Source: JAEUIG01 sp046349775
GTDB lineage: Bacteria > Planctomycetota > Planctomycetia > Planctomycetales > Planctomycetaceae
Reading direction: 5' to 3'
DNA length: 64,000 bases
NCBI GenBank assembly: GCA_046349775.1
Contig: JAXMBS010000004.1
Location: 1-64,000 of the forward strand
Shown piece by piece: positions 35,955-46,030 of the stretch (positions are counted from its first letter, which is position 1; each line of letters opens with the position of its first letter). The notes beneath the pieces were generated by a model. The model saw only the letters and a list, made by a program, of their open reading frames with translations. It did not search any database and was not told the origin of the DNA. Both the position numbers and the translations under genes were made by a program.

Positions 35955-37376
35955 CTACTTCATCGCTCCAAAGCACAAGATCGCCCCGCCGGAACCTTCG
36001 CAGCCAATCACCAGGTGCCCTTCGCCGACGGCAGGCGACGCCGAGATGCGATGGCCGGTGTTGTGCTTCCAGACTTCCTGGCCGCTGAAATCGACTGCGT
36101 ACACGTTCCGGTCGGCCGAACCAAAGAAGATCCGCTCTCCCACCACGACGGGGGACGAGTCAATCGGACCCTTGGTTTCGAACGCCCAAACTCTTTCACC
36201 AGTCAGCCGGTCAATCGCGTGCAGCCGTTTGTCCCGACTGCCGATGATCGCCAGCTTGTCGGTGACCGCCGGCGACGAATGGATCTCCTGCTTCCGGCCG
36301 GGATCCTTATACGTCCACACCCGCTGCTGCTGGATCCAGTCGAGCGCGATCACTTCGCCGTCTGGCGTGCCGAAGTACAGCACGTCCCCGACCAGCGCAG
36401 GCGAGGCGACGAGCAGCGAGCCGTCCAGCGGAATCTCGGCGTGCTGCTCGCCCGTGTTTGTGTTCACCACCCGCAGGATCGGCTGATCGCAGCCGGAGAC
36501 AAACGTGTGCTCGCCGTGGATCGCCTGCGAGCCGTTCACCGGACCGCGCGTGTCGAATTTCCAGATCTGTTCGCCGGTTGCCGCATTGAGGCAGTACAGG
36601 TGGCCGTCGTGCGAGCCAAACAGCAACCGCGGAGCACCGCTGGCCGGATCGGGCGGCAGGATCGTCACTCCGCCTTTGATCAGGTCGCCGGTTTCGAACG
36701 GTTTCCAGAGCGGACGACCCGACTCCCGGTCGAGGGCATGCAGTTTGCCCTCTTCATCGCCGACGAACACCCCGGTGTCCGAGAGCGTGACAGGCGCGTT
36801 GAACCCGGCGGCAAACTCCTCGAGGTCCTGTGACTCGATCGTCCGGTACTTCCACAGCTCCTGTCCGGAATGCAGGTCCAGCCGCCGGATCAGGCCGCTG
36901 AGCTCGGCCACGTAGACAAAGCCGCCGGAAATCGCGGCCGTGGACGTGACGCCGTCATGCGTTTCGAGCTGCCAGAGGAGTTCGAGTTTCTCCGGCAGTG
37001 TTGTGCCGGCGACACCCCGCAAGTCCGTGCCGTTGCGGAAATTCGGCCAGGACGCCGATGTGTCCGACGGATCACTCGGAGCAGCCAACGGTTCCGTTGG
37101 CGACGGCCGGGTTGCGTTGGGAGAAGTCGCTGTTTCCGCTGCGGACCCCGCTGGCGCGGTCGCGACCGCAACATTGCCCGTTGGCGCTGGTTCGGCGGGT
37201 CGCGCAAGCTCCGAGGGCTTGTTGCCGGAGAGATTGACCGGCGGCGTGCGGGCAGTGCCGGTCGTGCTCCCTGACTGTGAATTCGGTCCGCGGTTCGAGC
37301 ATCCGCAGACGACCAGCAGCGCCGTCATCAGTGCGAGGACTGCCGGCCGGATGTTAATCAGTGGGCGAGAGCACAT
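35955..37376 (-). CDS. PQQ-like beta-propeller lipoprotein (BamB-like)
   Basis: A 473-residue protein with a lipoprotein signal (LALMTALLVVCGC), a Pro/Ala/Thr-rich linker to about 110, and then a propeller. Blades show the W-motif repeatedly: DLHSGQELWKYRT, DRESGRPLWKPFE, NAATGEQIWKFDT, DRLTGERVWAFET, DFSGQEVWKHNTG. It is similar in layout to BamB, the outer-membrane assembly lipoprotein, but planctomycetes have many paralogues, so that role cannot be assumed. Its ATG overlaps the end of the iron alcohol dehydrogenase gene by 19 bases, implying one transcript. Confidence 0.86.
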   Translation of the reverse strand: MCSRPLINIRPAVLALMTALLVVCGCSNRGPNSQSGSTTGTARTPPVNLSGNKPSELARPAEPAPTGNVAVATAPAGSAAETATSPNATRPSPTEPLAAPSDPSDTSASWPNFRNGTDLRGVAGTTLPEKLELLWQLETHDGVTSTAAISGGFVYVAELSGLIRRLDLHSGQELWKYRTIESQDLEEFAAGFNAPVTLSDTGVFVGDEEGKLHALDRESGRPLWKPFETGDLIKGGVTILPPDPASGAPRLLFGSHDGHLYCLNAATGEQIWKFDTRGPVNGSQAIHGEHTFVSGCDQPILRVVNTNTGEQHAEIPLDGSLLVASPALVGDVLYFGTPDGEVIALDWIQQQRVWTYKDPGRKQEIHSSPAVTDKLAIIGSRDKRLHAIDRLTGERVWAFETKGPIDSSPVVVGERIFFGSADRNVYAVDFSGQEVWKHNTGHRISASPAVGEGHLVIGCEGSGGAILCFGAMK

Positions 37377-38551
37377 CGGTACAGCTCCTCAAACTGCGGC
37401 GCTGCGACCGGACGCGGATTGAATTTGCCGGTCCACTGCTCGGCCGCTTCGGTCGCAAGTGTGGGAATCAGAGCAGGATCGAAACCGCACTGCGCGAGCG
37501 ACGTTAGACCGCCTGAGCGGGCGACGAGCGTCCGCACAAAATCGGCCAGCCGGGCGGCGGCCTGCGGATCACTGGACTCGCAAAGACCTGCGTCGGCCGC
37601 GAGTTCGCCGTAATCGGCGCCGACGACAGCCGCGTTGTAGCGGATGACGTGCGGCAGCATGAGCCCGATGGCGACACCGTGGGGCAGCTCGTAGTGGGCG
37701 GTGAGCGGGTTGGCCAGGGCGTGCGTAGCGCCGAGCATCGAGTTCTCGATCGCGGCGCCGGCGAGGTGCGAGCCCAGGAGCATCGCGCCGCGGGGCGCGC
37801 GATGCGTCGGCGCCACGAGGACCGCGGGAAACGCACGGCAGAGGAGTTGCCAGGCCTGGCGGCTGAAGATCTGCGAGACGGGAGTGCGGCGGGTCGTGAC
37901 GGCGCTTTCCAGCGCGTGACTGAGCGCGTCGATGCCGGTGGCGGCAGTGACGGACTGAGGCATCGACAGCGTCAGGTCGGGATCGAGGATCGCGACTTTG
38001 GCGGCGGCCTTTCTGTCGCCGCACGCCATCTTGAGGTGGGTGGTCGGGTGCGCGATGACCGCATACGACTGGGCTTCGCTGCCGGTCCCGGCCGTGGTGG
38101 GGACGCAGATCAACGGGAGCATCGGCTTGGTCGCCTTGTTCATGCCCCAGTAGTCTTCGATCTTGCCGCCGTTGGTGATGACGAAGTTAATGCCCTTGGC
38201 GCAATCCATGCTGCTGCCGCCGCCGAGTCCGATCAGGAGATCGATCTGGTGGCGGCGCGCGAAGGCGGCGCCGGCGTCGATGTCGTCGGACGTCGGGTTT
38301 GCCCGCACTTCGTCATAGATGACGACCGAGATCCCGGCTTCTTCGAGGACCTGTAGCGCGCGCTGCTCGTGCCCGGCTTCGCGCAGGCCCGCGTCTGTGA
38401 CCAGCAGCACGTTCCGGCCCCCCTGCTTGCGGACATGTTCGCCAAGCTTGGCGAGCGTCCCGGCGCCGAACACGAGCCGCGTACGCGGGTCGTAATCGAA
38501 CGGCGGAATCTCGGCGAGATCGGCCGGGAGGTGCGGGTCGATTCTAGACAT
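37358..38551 (-). CDS. Iron-containing alcohol dehydrogenase
   Basis: From ATG 38551 (MSRIDPHLPADLAEIPPFDY) the protein has 397 residues, as usual for Fe-ADH (group III). It shows the N-terminal nucleotide fold (TRLVFGAGTLAKLGEHV), the NAD motif GGGSSMDCAKGINFV, PTTAGTGSEAQSYAVI, and the metal region AIENSMLGATHALANPLTAH with ELPHGVAIGLMLPHVIRYN, whose His residues bind iron with an upstream Asp. It would interconvert an alcohol and an aldehyde or ketone in the cytoplasm. It overlaps the PQQ lipoprotein gene; whether they share a pathway is not evident. Confidence 0.92.
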   Translation of the reverse strand: MSRIDPHLPADLAEIPPFDYDPRTRLVFGAGTLAKLGEHVRKQGGRNVLLVTDAGLREAGHEQRALQVLEEAGISVVIYDEVRANPTSDDIDAGAAFARRHQIDLLIGLGGGSSMDCAKGINFVITNGGKIEDYWGMNKATKPMLPLICVPTTAGTGSEAQSYAVIAHPTTHLKMACGDRKAAAKVAILDPDLTLSMPQSVTAATGIDALSHALESAVTTRRTPVSQIFSRQAWQLLCRAFPAVLVAPTHRAPRGAMLLGSHLAGAAIENSMLGATHALANPLTAHYELPHGVAIGLMLPHVIRYNAAVVGADYGELAADAGLCESSDPQAAARLADFVRTLVARSGGLTSLAQCGFDPALIPTLATEAAEQWTGKFNPRPVAAPQFEELYRCALAH

Positions 38552-38823
38552 CGAACGGCAGGGCGGGCTTGCAGCCGGCACTCACGCCGGCGGGCAGTCG
38601 GTAGGATCGCTGCGACCGTCGAGTCGCACGATGTTGGCAGGGTCTGAGCGCACGATCGATTGTAGGCAGGACCGGGACGAGGGTGTAGCCTGAGCCGCAG
38701 GTGTCTGGACTCAGATGCCCGAAGTGACGAGAAATCGATTGCAAATCGCGAATGACGAATGACGAACCGCAGCGAGCCGTGCTGAAAACCGGCATCCTCA
38801 ACAACCACGAGTTTCATTAGCAT

Positions 38824-38900
38824 CTCTGACCTCTGACCTCTGACCTCTGACCTCTGACCTCTGACCTCTGACCTCTGACCTCTGACCTCTGACCTCTGAC
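38824..38900. repeat. Heptanucleotide tandem repeat (CTCTGAC)11
   Basis: Eleven perfect tandem copies of CTCTGAC run from 38824 to 38900, 77 bases in all. The array ends one base before the GTG start of the next gene, so it forms the whole 5' leader, and the usual ribosome-site position is inside it. Copy number could vary by slippage. Confidence 0.97.
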
Positions 38901-38901
38901 C

Positions 38902-39630
38902 GTGGCCGCATCCCGCTTCCAACTCGACGCCGGCAAGATCGAAGAGACGGTCGTCACGCTGGCTCGCCGGATTGCCGAGCGGTTTCCGCAGTCCGGGCTG
39001 TACGGCGTGTGCCAGCATCTGCACAGCGTCGCCGCCGCCGCCCGCAAACGCGCCCTTGAAATCCAGAGACCCATCGTCTCGGTGCGGATTGCCTCGGCGC
39101 TCATGATCGCCGGAGTTCTGGTGATGCTCGGATACACGGTGCAAGCGACGCTCGACCTAGCCAAGGAGACCGGTAACAAGCTGGGGCCGTCCGATTTCGT
39201 GCAGATGCTCGATGCGGCAATCAACTCGGTGGTGCTCGTCGGCGCCACCGTGCTGTTTCTGGTCACGCTGGAATCCCGGATCAAGCGCCGTCGCGCGCTG
39301 CGGGCGCTGCACGAGCTGCGGGCGATCGCCCACGTGATCGACATGCATCAGCTCACGAAGGACCCTGAGCGGGCCCTCGGCATCGGCCAGGACACCGCGT
39401 CCTCCCCGAAGCGGCAAATGACGCCCATCGCGCTCGCCCGTTACCTCGATTACTGCAGCGAGATGCTGTCGCTCGCCGGCAAGATTGCGGCCGTGTACGC
39501 CCAGGACCTCGACGATCCGGTCGTCGTCGACGCGGTCAACGACATCGAAGACCTCACGACGGGGTTGTCGCGGAAGATCTGGCAGAAGATTTCGATTCTC
39601 AACGCAGGCATTGTGCGGAGCACGCCATGA
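38902..39630 (+). CDS. Two-helix membrane protein of unknown function
   Basis: A 242-residue protein read from GTG 38902 (no better start nearby). Membrane helices lie at about 61-83 (VRIASALMIAGVLVMLGYTV) and 110-130 (AINSVVLVGATVLFLVTLES), followed by a basic stretch KRRRALRALHELR and an alpha-helical cytoplasmic part containing MHQLTKDPERALGIGQD and YLDYCSEMLSLAGKIAAVYA. No family is recognised. Its stop overlaps the HEAT lipoprotein start in ATGA, so they are coupled. The (CTCTGAC)11 array directly precedes it, and no Shine-Dalgarno is visible. Confidence 0.65.
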   Translation: MAASRFQLDAGKIEETVVTLARRIAERFPQSGLYGVCQHLHSVAAAARKRALEIQRPIVSVRIASALMIAGVLVMLGYTVQATLDLAKETGNKLGPSDFVQMLDAAINSVVLVGATVLFLVTLESRIKRRRALRALHELRAIAHVIDMHQLTKDPERALGIGQDTASSPKRQMTPIALARYLDYCSEMLSLAGKIAAVYAQDLDDPVVVDAVNDIEDLTTGLSRKIWQKISILNAGIVRSTP

Positions 39631-40455
39631 TGGAGCGAATGACGAAAACGGAGTTTCTCGGCCGCGTGGCCTTGGGATTGGCCGTGCTGTGTCTGATCGG
39701 CCTGGCGGCGTGCAGCGATACAACGGCGCCGCCGACCTCCGGTACGAAAGAGACTACGTTCGGGGAACCGGCGGCACTTCCGTCGAGCGTCGCGGACGGT
39801 TCCGTCCTGGTGTCTTCGGAGGCGGCAACGGTGGCGTCGCCTCCCGCGCTTGCGACGTCGCCGGAGGCCGATGCCCTGTTCGTCGTGCTGACGACTTCCG
39901 ATACGTCCCCTGAAGATTGGGAGAAATCCCAGGGCGCGGCTGTCCGAGCTGGGCGAAGCGGCCGTTGCCGACCCTGGTTCGAGAACTCGCGTCAGAAGAC
40001 ACGTTCCATCGCGAAGCAGCGGCGAGCCGCACTAGCCAGCTGGTCCCGCTGCCGCCGACGCGACGGCCGAATCCGCACGCTCACCGACAAGTCGGTGCAT
40101 GTGTGGGCCAACGCGGCCACGGCGCTGTGCCGTGCCCGAGCAGGCGGGCGTCGTGATCCTGGTCCTCGCAGACCTGCTGCTCAGCGACGATCCACAGGTG
40201 CGGCAGATGTCGGCCGTCAACCTGGAGCAGCTCGGCGAGGAGGCGGGGCGCCGTACGTGCCGCAGTTGGTTGGCCTGCTGAAGTCCGCGCCGGACGACGT
40301 CGTCGTGTCCGTTGTCGAACTTCGGCCGCATTGACCGGAGGCGGAAGCCGCGCTCCTGCAACTGCGGCAGATCGCCTTCGAGCAGGAGGGGGATGCGAAG
40401 TCGGCCGCCCAGGGCGGCGCTCGAAAAGATCAGCGAGAAACCGGCGGCGGAGTGA
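39627..40455 (+). pseudogene. HEAT-repeat lipoprotein, frameshifted
   Basis: ATG 39627 overlaps the preceding stop. The first 100 residues have a lipoprotein signal (GLAVLCLIGLAACSD) and a Thr/Ser/Ala linker. After about 39935 the HEAT-like repeats lie in several frames: SEDTFHREAAASR, LTDKSVHVWANAATALCRA, ILVLADLLLSDDPQVRQMSA, NLEQLGEEA, then LVGLLKSAPDDVVVSVVE and LQLRQIAFEQEGDAKSAAQ, ending EKISEKPAAE at 40455. At least five indels are implied. An intact product would be an exported HEAT scaffold anchored by lipid. Confidence 0.65.
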
Positions 40456-40552
40456 CCGCTTGTCATTTGTCATTTTGCGGGTTGGCGGCCCTTCGGCGAT
40501 TGCGGTCGACGATGTCGTGGCAGACGGTTTCCTTCACGCATCGCCCAAGGTC

Positions 40553-41170
40553 ATGTCAGCATCGGTTTTCACACTGCGACGACCGGACGACGCGCAGGTG
40601 CAGGCGTCCTGGAAGTTCAGCCGCGAACTGCTGTCTACGTACTTCGAGGTCGTGGGCGCTATCGAGAGCAACATTCCGGCCGGTTATTTGACGAACAGCA
40701 CGCGCTGAACTGGGTTCCGGCGAGAAGCTGCAATGGATTCGGCTGTGTCCGCACTGCGTGTGAGCGGCGGCAGTTCGACGTCGGCTGGGTCGATCTAGCG
40801 CCGGCCGACGACCGTCCCTGAGACCGGTGCCGTCGTCGGCGTCCTCGTGCAAGAGCCTGGGGCGTGTGGGCGCTGAGCGTGAGCCGGATCGTCGCGGTGA
40901 TTGACGAGCGAACCGCCGCCGGTGCCGACGCTTCGCCGCATCTACGGCACGCTGCCGCAGCACGTCGAACGCGGCGAAGAACGCTTCCAGATCACGTGGA
41001 ATCGCGACGACAATGCGGTGTGGTACGACGTGCAGGCGTTCTTCCGGCCGCAGCATCCCCTCGTCCGCTGGGGCTGGCCGCTGCTGCAGCGATTTCCTCG
41101 CCGCTTTGTCCGCCAGTCCGCCGAGGCAATGCGCGCGGTAGCGAGCGACGCGGCGTCCGACCGCCGATGA
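40553..41170 (+). pseudogene. DUF1990-family protein, frameshifted
   Basis: From ATG 40553 the frame reads FTLRRPDDAQVQ and GAIESNIPAGYLTN, then breaks near 40700. Coding-like pieces follow: FDVGWVDLAPAD, TGAVVGVLV, VWALSVSRIVAVIDE, then a clean C-terminal frame to 41170 with IYGTLPQHVERGEERFQITW, NRDDNAVWYDVQAFFRPQHP and LVRWGWPLLQRFPRRFVRQS. This is the DUF1990 layout, in which a YGTLPxHxExGEExF motif is diagnostic. The function is not known. About four indels join the pieces. It converges with the molybdenum hydroxylase, whose end lies 44 bases away. Confidence 0.68.
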
Positions 41171-41214
41171 TCGAGCCGCTGGACGCTGGTCGGGTCGCCA
41201 CGCAGAAGCCGATT

Positions 41215-43524
41215 TCAGCCGTTCTGCAACGCGCCACGGCGACATCGGCAGTTCGTACATGTGCAGCCCGATGGCGTTAAACACCGCAGCGTTGATGGCG
41301 GCCGGCGGTGGGCAAATCGGGACTTCGCCGACGCCGCGGACGCCGAACGGGTGGATCGGATTCGGCACCTCAACCAGCAAACAGTCGATCATCGGCACGT
41401 CGAGCGTCGTTGGCATCCGATAGTCGAGGTAGGTCGAGTTCCGCATCCGGCCGCTGTCGTCGTAGAAGTATTCCTCGTTCGAGCGCCCAGCCGATCCCCT
41501 GAGGGCGCCCCCTGGATCTTCGCCCCCTCGACGTAACTGGGATGAATCGCCGTGCCCACGTCCTGCGGCGGTGTAGCGGAGGATGTCGATCTTGCCGGTC
41601 TCGATCGACAGCGACGTCGACCAGATGCGCCGGCGCGCCGCTGCACGAGGTCGCATTGACGTCGGCCGAGACGGTGATCGCTTCGCCGGTATGCGGGACC
41701 TTGGCGGCGATCTCGGCGAACGTGAACTTCTGGCCGGATTTCGCGACGACGCAGCCGTCCTCGTAGCTCACCGTGTCGCGCGGGACGTTCCAGATCGCGG
41801 CAGCGCGATCGCAGAGCTTGTCTCGAATTATCATGGCGGCCTTGTGGGCCGCCATGCCGGTGGTGTGCGTGACGCGGCTGCCGCCGTGACGTCTCGTGTA
41901 GCCGACGCTGTCAGTGTCCGCCACGATCGGGTTCACATCTTCCGGCGCGGATGCCGAGTGTTCCTTGCCAGCTGCATCGCGATGCTGGTCCGCGTCCCGC
42001 CGATGTCGGTCGAGCCTTCAATCAGCGACACTTTGCCGTCGGCATTGACGGTGGCGGTCACGCTGGAACGGAACCCGACATTAAACCAGTACCCGACGCC
42101 GATGCCGCGACCGACCTTGACCTTGAGCTGTAGACCGGTCCGGCGTGACCGTTGCCGTTGCCTGCAACATGGGCCGGCTTGGTCAGCGGCGACTTCCAGT
42201 GCTCGCTGTCCCGGATTGCTTCGACGGTTTCCACCATGCCGACCTTGGGATAGACGACGCCGTCGACACGGCGGACTCCTTCCTTGGCCGCGTTCTTCAG
42301 CCGGAAGTCGATCGGACTGATCTTGAGCTGGGCGCAGATTTCGTCGATGACCGTCTCGACCGCGAAGGCGGCGTTTGTGGAGCCGGGGGCGCGGTAGGCG
42401 TTCGTCCGGGGCTTGTTCACGCAGACGTCGAAGCCTTCGACCCGCGCGTTCGGAAAGTCGTAACAGGAAAAAATGCACATGCAACCGGGATTGATCGGCG
42501 AGCCGGGATACGCGCCGGCTTCGTACGCCAGGTACGCGTCGCCGGCGACGATCCGGCCGTCCTTGTCAACGCCCACCTTGCAGCGGATGTATGACGCCGG
42601 CGTCGGCCCGGTCCCCTCGAACACGTCCGCGCGGTTCATCACCACCTTGACCGGCCTGCCGGACTTCTTCGACAAGAGCGCCGCCACCGGTTCCAGGTAC
42701 ACGGAGATCTTGCCGCCGAAGCCGCCGCCGATCTCCGTCGGTATGACCTTGATGTAGGTCTGCGGGATATTCAGCAGGAACGCGACCTGGTCGCGGACGG
42801 TGAACGACCCCTGCGTGCAGGTCCAGATTGTGAGGTGGCCGTCGGCGTTCCACAGCGCCGTCGACGCGTGCGGCTCGATGTACCCTTGGTGGACGGTGCC
42901 GGTGCGGAATTCGCGTTCGACGACGACCTTCGCCTTGGCGAACGCGGCGGCGACGTCCCCTTGCTCGTAATAGAACCGTTTGGCGACGTTCGACGGCTTG
43001 TCGCCGATCTGCTCTCCCATTTCCGTGGTGAAGACGTCGTCGTTGAGTACTGGCGAGCCGGGCTCCATCGCCTTGAGCACGTCCAGGACCGGCGGGAGCG
43101 GCTCATAGACGATCTTGATGAGGGCGGCGGCCTCTTCGGCAATGTGGATCGTGTCGGCGGCGACGGCGGCGACGGCGTGGCCGCGGTACAGGGTCTTTTT
43201 GCCGGCGAGGACGTTGTTGCTGAGGTGCTGCAGGTTGACCGCCCCTTCGCCCAGTTCGGCGATCTTGTTCTCCGCGGGGGGCAGGTCCGCTCCGGTGACG
43301 ATCGCCCGGACGCCTGGTACTTTCGCGGCGGCGGAGACGTCGATCGACTTGATCTTCGCGTGCGCGTGCGGGCTGCGGACGATGAAGCCGTACAGCATGT
43401 CGGTCAGGCGGGTGTCGGCGCCGTATTTGGCGCGACCAGTGACCTTGTCGACGCCGTCGTGACGGACCGGACGCGTGCCGATGACCTTGTAACGACGCTG
43501 CTTGGCGGCGGACTGAGCGGACAT
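41215..43524 (-). pseudogene. Xanthine dehydrogenase/aldehyde oxidase molybdenum-binding subunit, C-terminal third frameshifted
   Basis: From ATG 43524 about 450 residues are clean: RYKVIGTRPVRHDGVDKVTG, YGADTRLTDMLYGFIVRSPH, IVYEPLPPVLDVLKAMEPGS, FRTGTVHQGYIEPHASTALW, TQGSFTVRDQVAFLLNIPQ and GGGFGGKISVYLEPVAALLS (the Mo-pterin GGGFGGK). From about 42140 the C-terminal domain is split: VNADGKVSLIEGSTDIGGTR, GYTRRHGGSRVTHTTGMAAH, then GVRGVGEVPICPPPAAINAA with the active-site Glu in GVGE. The natural end LQNG-stop fits at 41215. It would hydroxylate an aldehyde or N-heterocycle. FAD and 2Fe-2S subunits are not adjacent. At least five indels are needed. Confidence 0.8.
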
Positions 43525-43752
43525 AATGGTGCGCGATGGCAAAGTTCGTGGGAATGGTCACAATCCGCCGGAGGCGGCTTGCCGCCGTGACGGCGCTGGA
43601 CTGTCAGTTTCGGGATTTGCGGACGCTGAGGCAAGCGAGCGCCAGTCCACCTTTGAATTGCAGCGAGCCGTGTGGTGTCAGCCCGCCGAAGATCCGGGTG
43701 CTGACTTACTCCGGCTCGCCATACCGCGAATGCTTTTGGACGTTAAACAACG

Positions 43753-44679
43753 ATGGCTTCGGTTCGCAGCTGGTTCATCAAACACTTCGTGCGGCTGCGG
43801 ATCAAACCGCTGCTGCGCGGCAATGTGTCGATCAAAAAGATTCGGGGGCGGACCAACTACCTGGCCAGCTACGGGTGGTATCCAATTCTCGTGAAGCGCG
43901 AGCGGTTTCGGGTCGGCGAGATCGACGTGGCGGCATACTCACCCCGGCAGGTCGAGCCGCGCGGGACGATCCTGTTCGTGCACGGTGGGGGATTCTGCTT
44001 CGGGTCGATCCGGATGTATGCCGACCTGGCGTCTCGGCTGGCGGCTGCAGCACAAGCGCGGGTCGTTCTGCCGGAGTACCGGCTTTCGCCGGAGCATCGG
44101 TATCCGGCGGCGCACGAGGACGTGATGCGCGTGTATGAGCACCTGTTGAACAAAGGCAGCCAACAGCCACTCGGCTTCGCATTGGTCGGCGACTCGGCCG
44201 GCGGAGCGTTGGTCATGGCGACTGCCATCGCCGCGCGCGACCGCGGCCTGCCGCTGCCGGACTCGCTCGCGGTGATTTCACCGTGGGTCGACCTGACCTG
44301 TGGCGGTCCGACCTACGCCGCGAACGAAGCCTGCGATGCCATGCTGACGCCCAACATCATGTCGGTCTGCTCGGGGGCTTACGCCCACGGCGCGGATGTG
44401 CGCGATCCGCGACTGTCGCCGCTGTTTGCCGATCTCAAGGGGCTGCCGCCGCTGCTGATCCAGGTCGGGACCGACGAAATCCTGCTCAGCGACTCGACGC
44501 GTCTGGCGGACGCCGCCCGTGCGGCCGGTCTCGACGTCACGTTGCGGGTGTACGAAGGCCTGTGGCACGTCTGGCATCTGTTCGCCTGGGCGGTGCCGGA
44601 GGGTAAACTGGCGATCAGAGAGCTGGCAGAGTTTGTAACGGGGAAGTTCGACACGGAATGTGACAGCGTGGCAAAGTGA
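43753..44679 (+). CDS. Alpha/beta-hydrolase, HSL-type esterase
   Basis: A 308-residue esterase of the hormone-sensitive lipase family (Abhydrolase_3). It has the oxyanion motif LFVHGGGFCFGS, the nucleophile elbow LVGDSAGGALVMA (GDSAG), the acid in LIQVGTDEILLSDS and the His in YEGLWHVWHLFAW, in the correct order. No signal peptide is evident; the N-terminus is basic (FIKHFVRLRIKPLLRGNVSI), so the protein may be associated with the membrane. It would hydrolyse short or medium acyl esters. It stands alone on the plus strand after a gene-free stretch of 228 bases. Confidence 0.9.
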   Translation: MASVRSWFIKHFVRLRIKPLLRGNVSIKKIRGRTNYLASYGWYPILVKRERFRVGEIDVAAYSPRQVEPRGTILFVHGGGFCFGSIRMYADLASRLAAAAQARVVLPEYRLSPEHRYPAAHEDVMRVYEHLLNKGSQQPLGFALVGDSAGGALVMATAIAARDRGLPLPDSLAVISPWVDLTCGGPTYAANEACDAMLTPNIMSVCSGAYAHGADVRDPRLSPLFADLKGLPPLLIQVGTDEILLSDSTRLADAARAAGLDVTLRVYEGLWHVWHLFAWAVPEGKLAIRELAEFVTGKFDTECDSVAK

Positions 44680-44750
44680 ATGCCGCGTGTCGATCAACCA
44701 CCAACCATAAACCCTCCTTCGACCGATCACCGAGAACCGAGGACCCACTC

Positions 44751-45338
44751 ATGGTCAAAACTGCATCCACAATGTTGCCGCTGGGGAGCAAGGCGCGCCG
44801 TTTTCGCTGCCTAACGTTGACGGCAAGTCCGTCGCGGAAAGCTTCTTCGGCAAGCCGCTGCTGGTCGTCTTCATGTGCAACCGTCACTGCCCGTTCGTGA
44901 TTCACCTCCGCGACCAGTTCGTGAAGTTCGCCAGTGAGTACGAGAAGAAGGGGCTCGCCGTCGTCGGCATCAGCTCGAACGATGTGGCGACGCACCCCGA
45001 CGACAGTCCGGCCCGCATGAAGGAAGATGCGAAGAAGTACGGCTACACGTTCCCGTACCTGTACGACGAATCGCAGAGCGTGGCGAAAGCCTACCAGGCG
45101 GCCTGCACGCCGGACTTCTTCGTGTTCGACAAGCAGCACAAGCTGGTCTACCGCGGCCAGTTCGACGACAGCCGCCCGCAGAGCAGCATTCCGGTCACCG
45201 GCGCACGACATACGCGCCGCCTGCGACGCGGTGCTGGCAGGAAAGGCCGTCTGCAGCAGCGGTCTGGACGCTCGGTTGCAATATCAAGTGGAAAGACGGG
45301 GAACGCCGAAGTACTTCACCGGGCAACCGGCGGTTTGA
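44751..45338 (+). pseudogene. Thioredoxin-family (AhpC/TlpA-like) redox protein, frameshifted
   Basis: From ATG 44751 the frame reads MVKTASTMLPLGSKA, then continues in another frame with FSLPNVDGKSVAESFFGKPL, MCNRHCPFVIHLRDQFVKFA, YEKKGLAVVGISSNDVATHP, LYDESQSVAKAYQAACTPDF and VYRGQFDDSRPQSSIPVTGA. After about 45210 the pieces DIRAACDAVLAGKAV, LGCNIKWKDG and TPKYFTGQPAV (stop at 45338) lie in different frames. This is the redoxin family whose active site usually reads CNHCPY; here it is CNRHCPF, one residue longer. At least three indels are needed. No signal peptide is visible. Confidence 0.72.
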
Positions 45339-45417
45339 AGGGGTTGATGGTTTATGGTTGATCGTTTATCGACCTGAAAATCCGAAATCCGAATGTCGAA
45401 ATCGAAATGATGGTGCA

Positions 45418-45983
45418 TTAGGCTTTGAACGCATCGAGGTATCGCGATCTGGGGCGGAGATCTGTGAACTCGTCGCCAGACAGACCTTCCCGTGTTGGGG
45501 CACATGCAACACGCTCGCGACGATGAACCAACCATCGGCACGGCGTGAATTCAGCGGTCACCTTCAGGATTCGCCCACGACGCGCCATTGCTCCGGTTGA
45601 CCCTCAACCCACCAGCAAAACCAGTCGCCGCTGTAAAAAGATCCCCATGCGAGCAGCCCCGGCATCTCGGGAAAGGCGGCCGGACAAGCCTCGGGTTCAA
45701 ACGCCTGGTATCCTGGATATCGGTGAATTCGGTCCGTTCATCCTCACCGACAGCAAGTCCGCGACGAAGTACGCCGGTCCACCGTGTCGAACCAGCCAGG
45801 ACCGTATGTGTTCATGACCAGAGATAATCCTCGGGCAATTCGAGCGAACGGCCAAAGTCGGGATGAACAAGCTCCCCGAAACTCTGTCGGGCACGCGGGT
45901 GGCGGCATTTTCTCCAGCAGAATGCGTTGTGCCTCGGTGAGCTGTCGCAGAGGATCGCCTCCGCTGAGTTCGGATTTCGACAT
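45418..45983 (-). pseudogene. SMI1/KNR4-family (SUKH) protein, frameshifted
   Basis: No single frame covers this gene, but joined pieces on the minus strand make a typical SUKH domain. From ATG 45983: GGDPLRQLTEAQRILLEKMP, then FGELVHPDFGRSLELPEDYL in a second frame, FMNTYGPGWFD-like sequence (seen as LVMNTYGPGWFDTVD), FVADLLSVRMNGPNSPISR, then CPAAFPEMPGLLAWGSFYSG, GDWFCWWVEGQPEQWRVVGE and finally FTDLRPRSRYLDAFKA with a stop at 45418. The LPEDY and GLLAWGxxxSGDxxCW motifs are diagnostic for SMI1/KNR4. SUKH proteins are often immunity proteins against polymorphic toxins; no toxin is visible nearby. About four indels are needed. Confidence 0.65.
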
Positions 45984-46030
45984 TCGGATTTTTCACCGAC
46001 AACTGACAACCTATCACCGACATCCCCGCT

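Noticed and set aside
38824..38900. The heptanucleotide array as a CRISPR
   Set aside because: The units are 7 bases with no spacers, and no cas genes are present.
40556..41656. A 366-residue minus-strand frame across the end of the molybdenum hydroxylase and DUF1990
   Set aside because: Only its first part (GVRGVGEVPICPPPA) is coding for the hydroxylase; the rest is the antisense of DUF1990.
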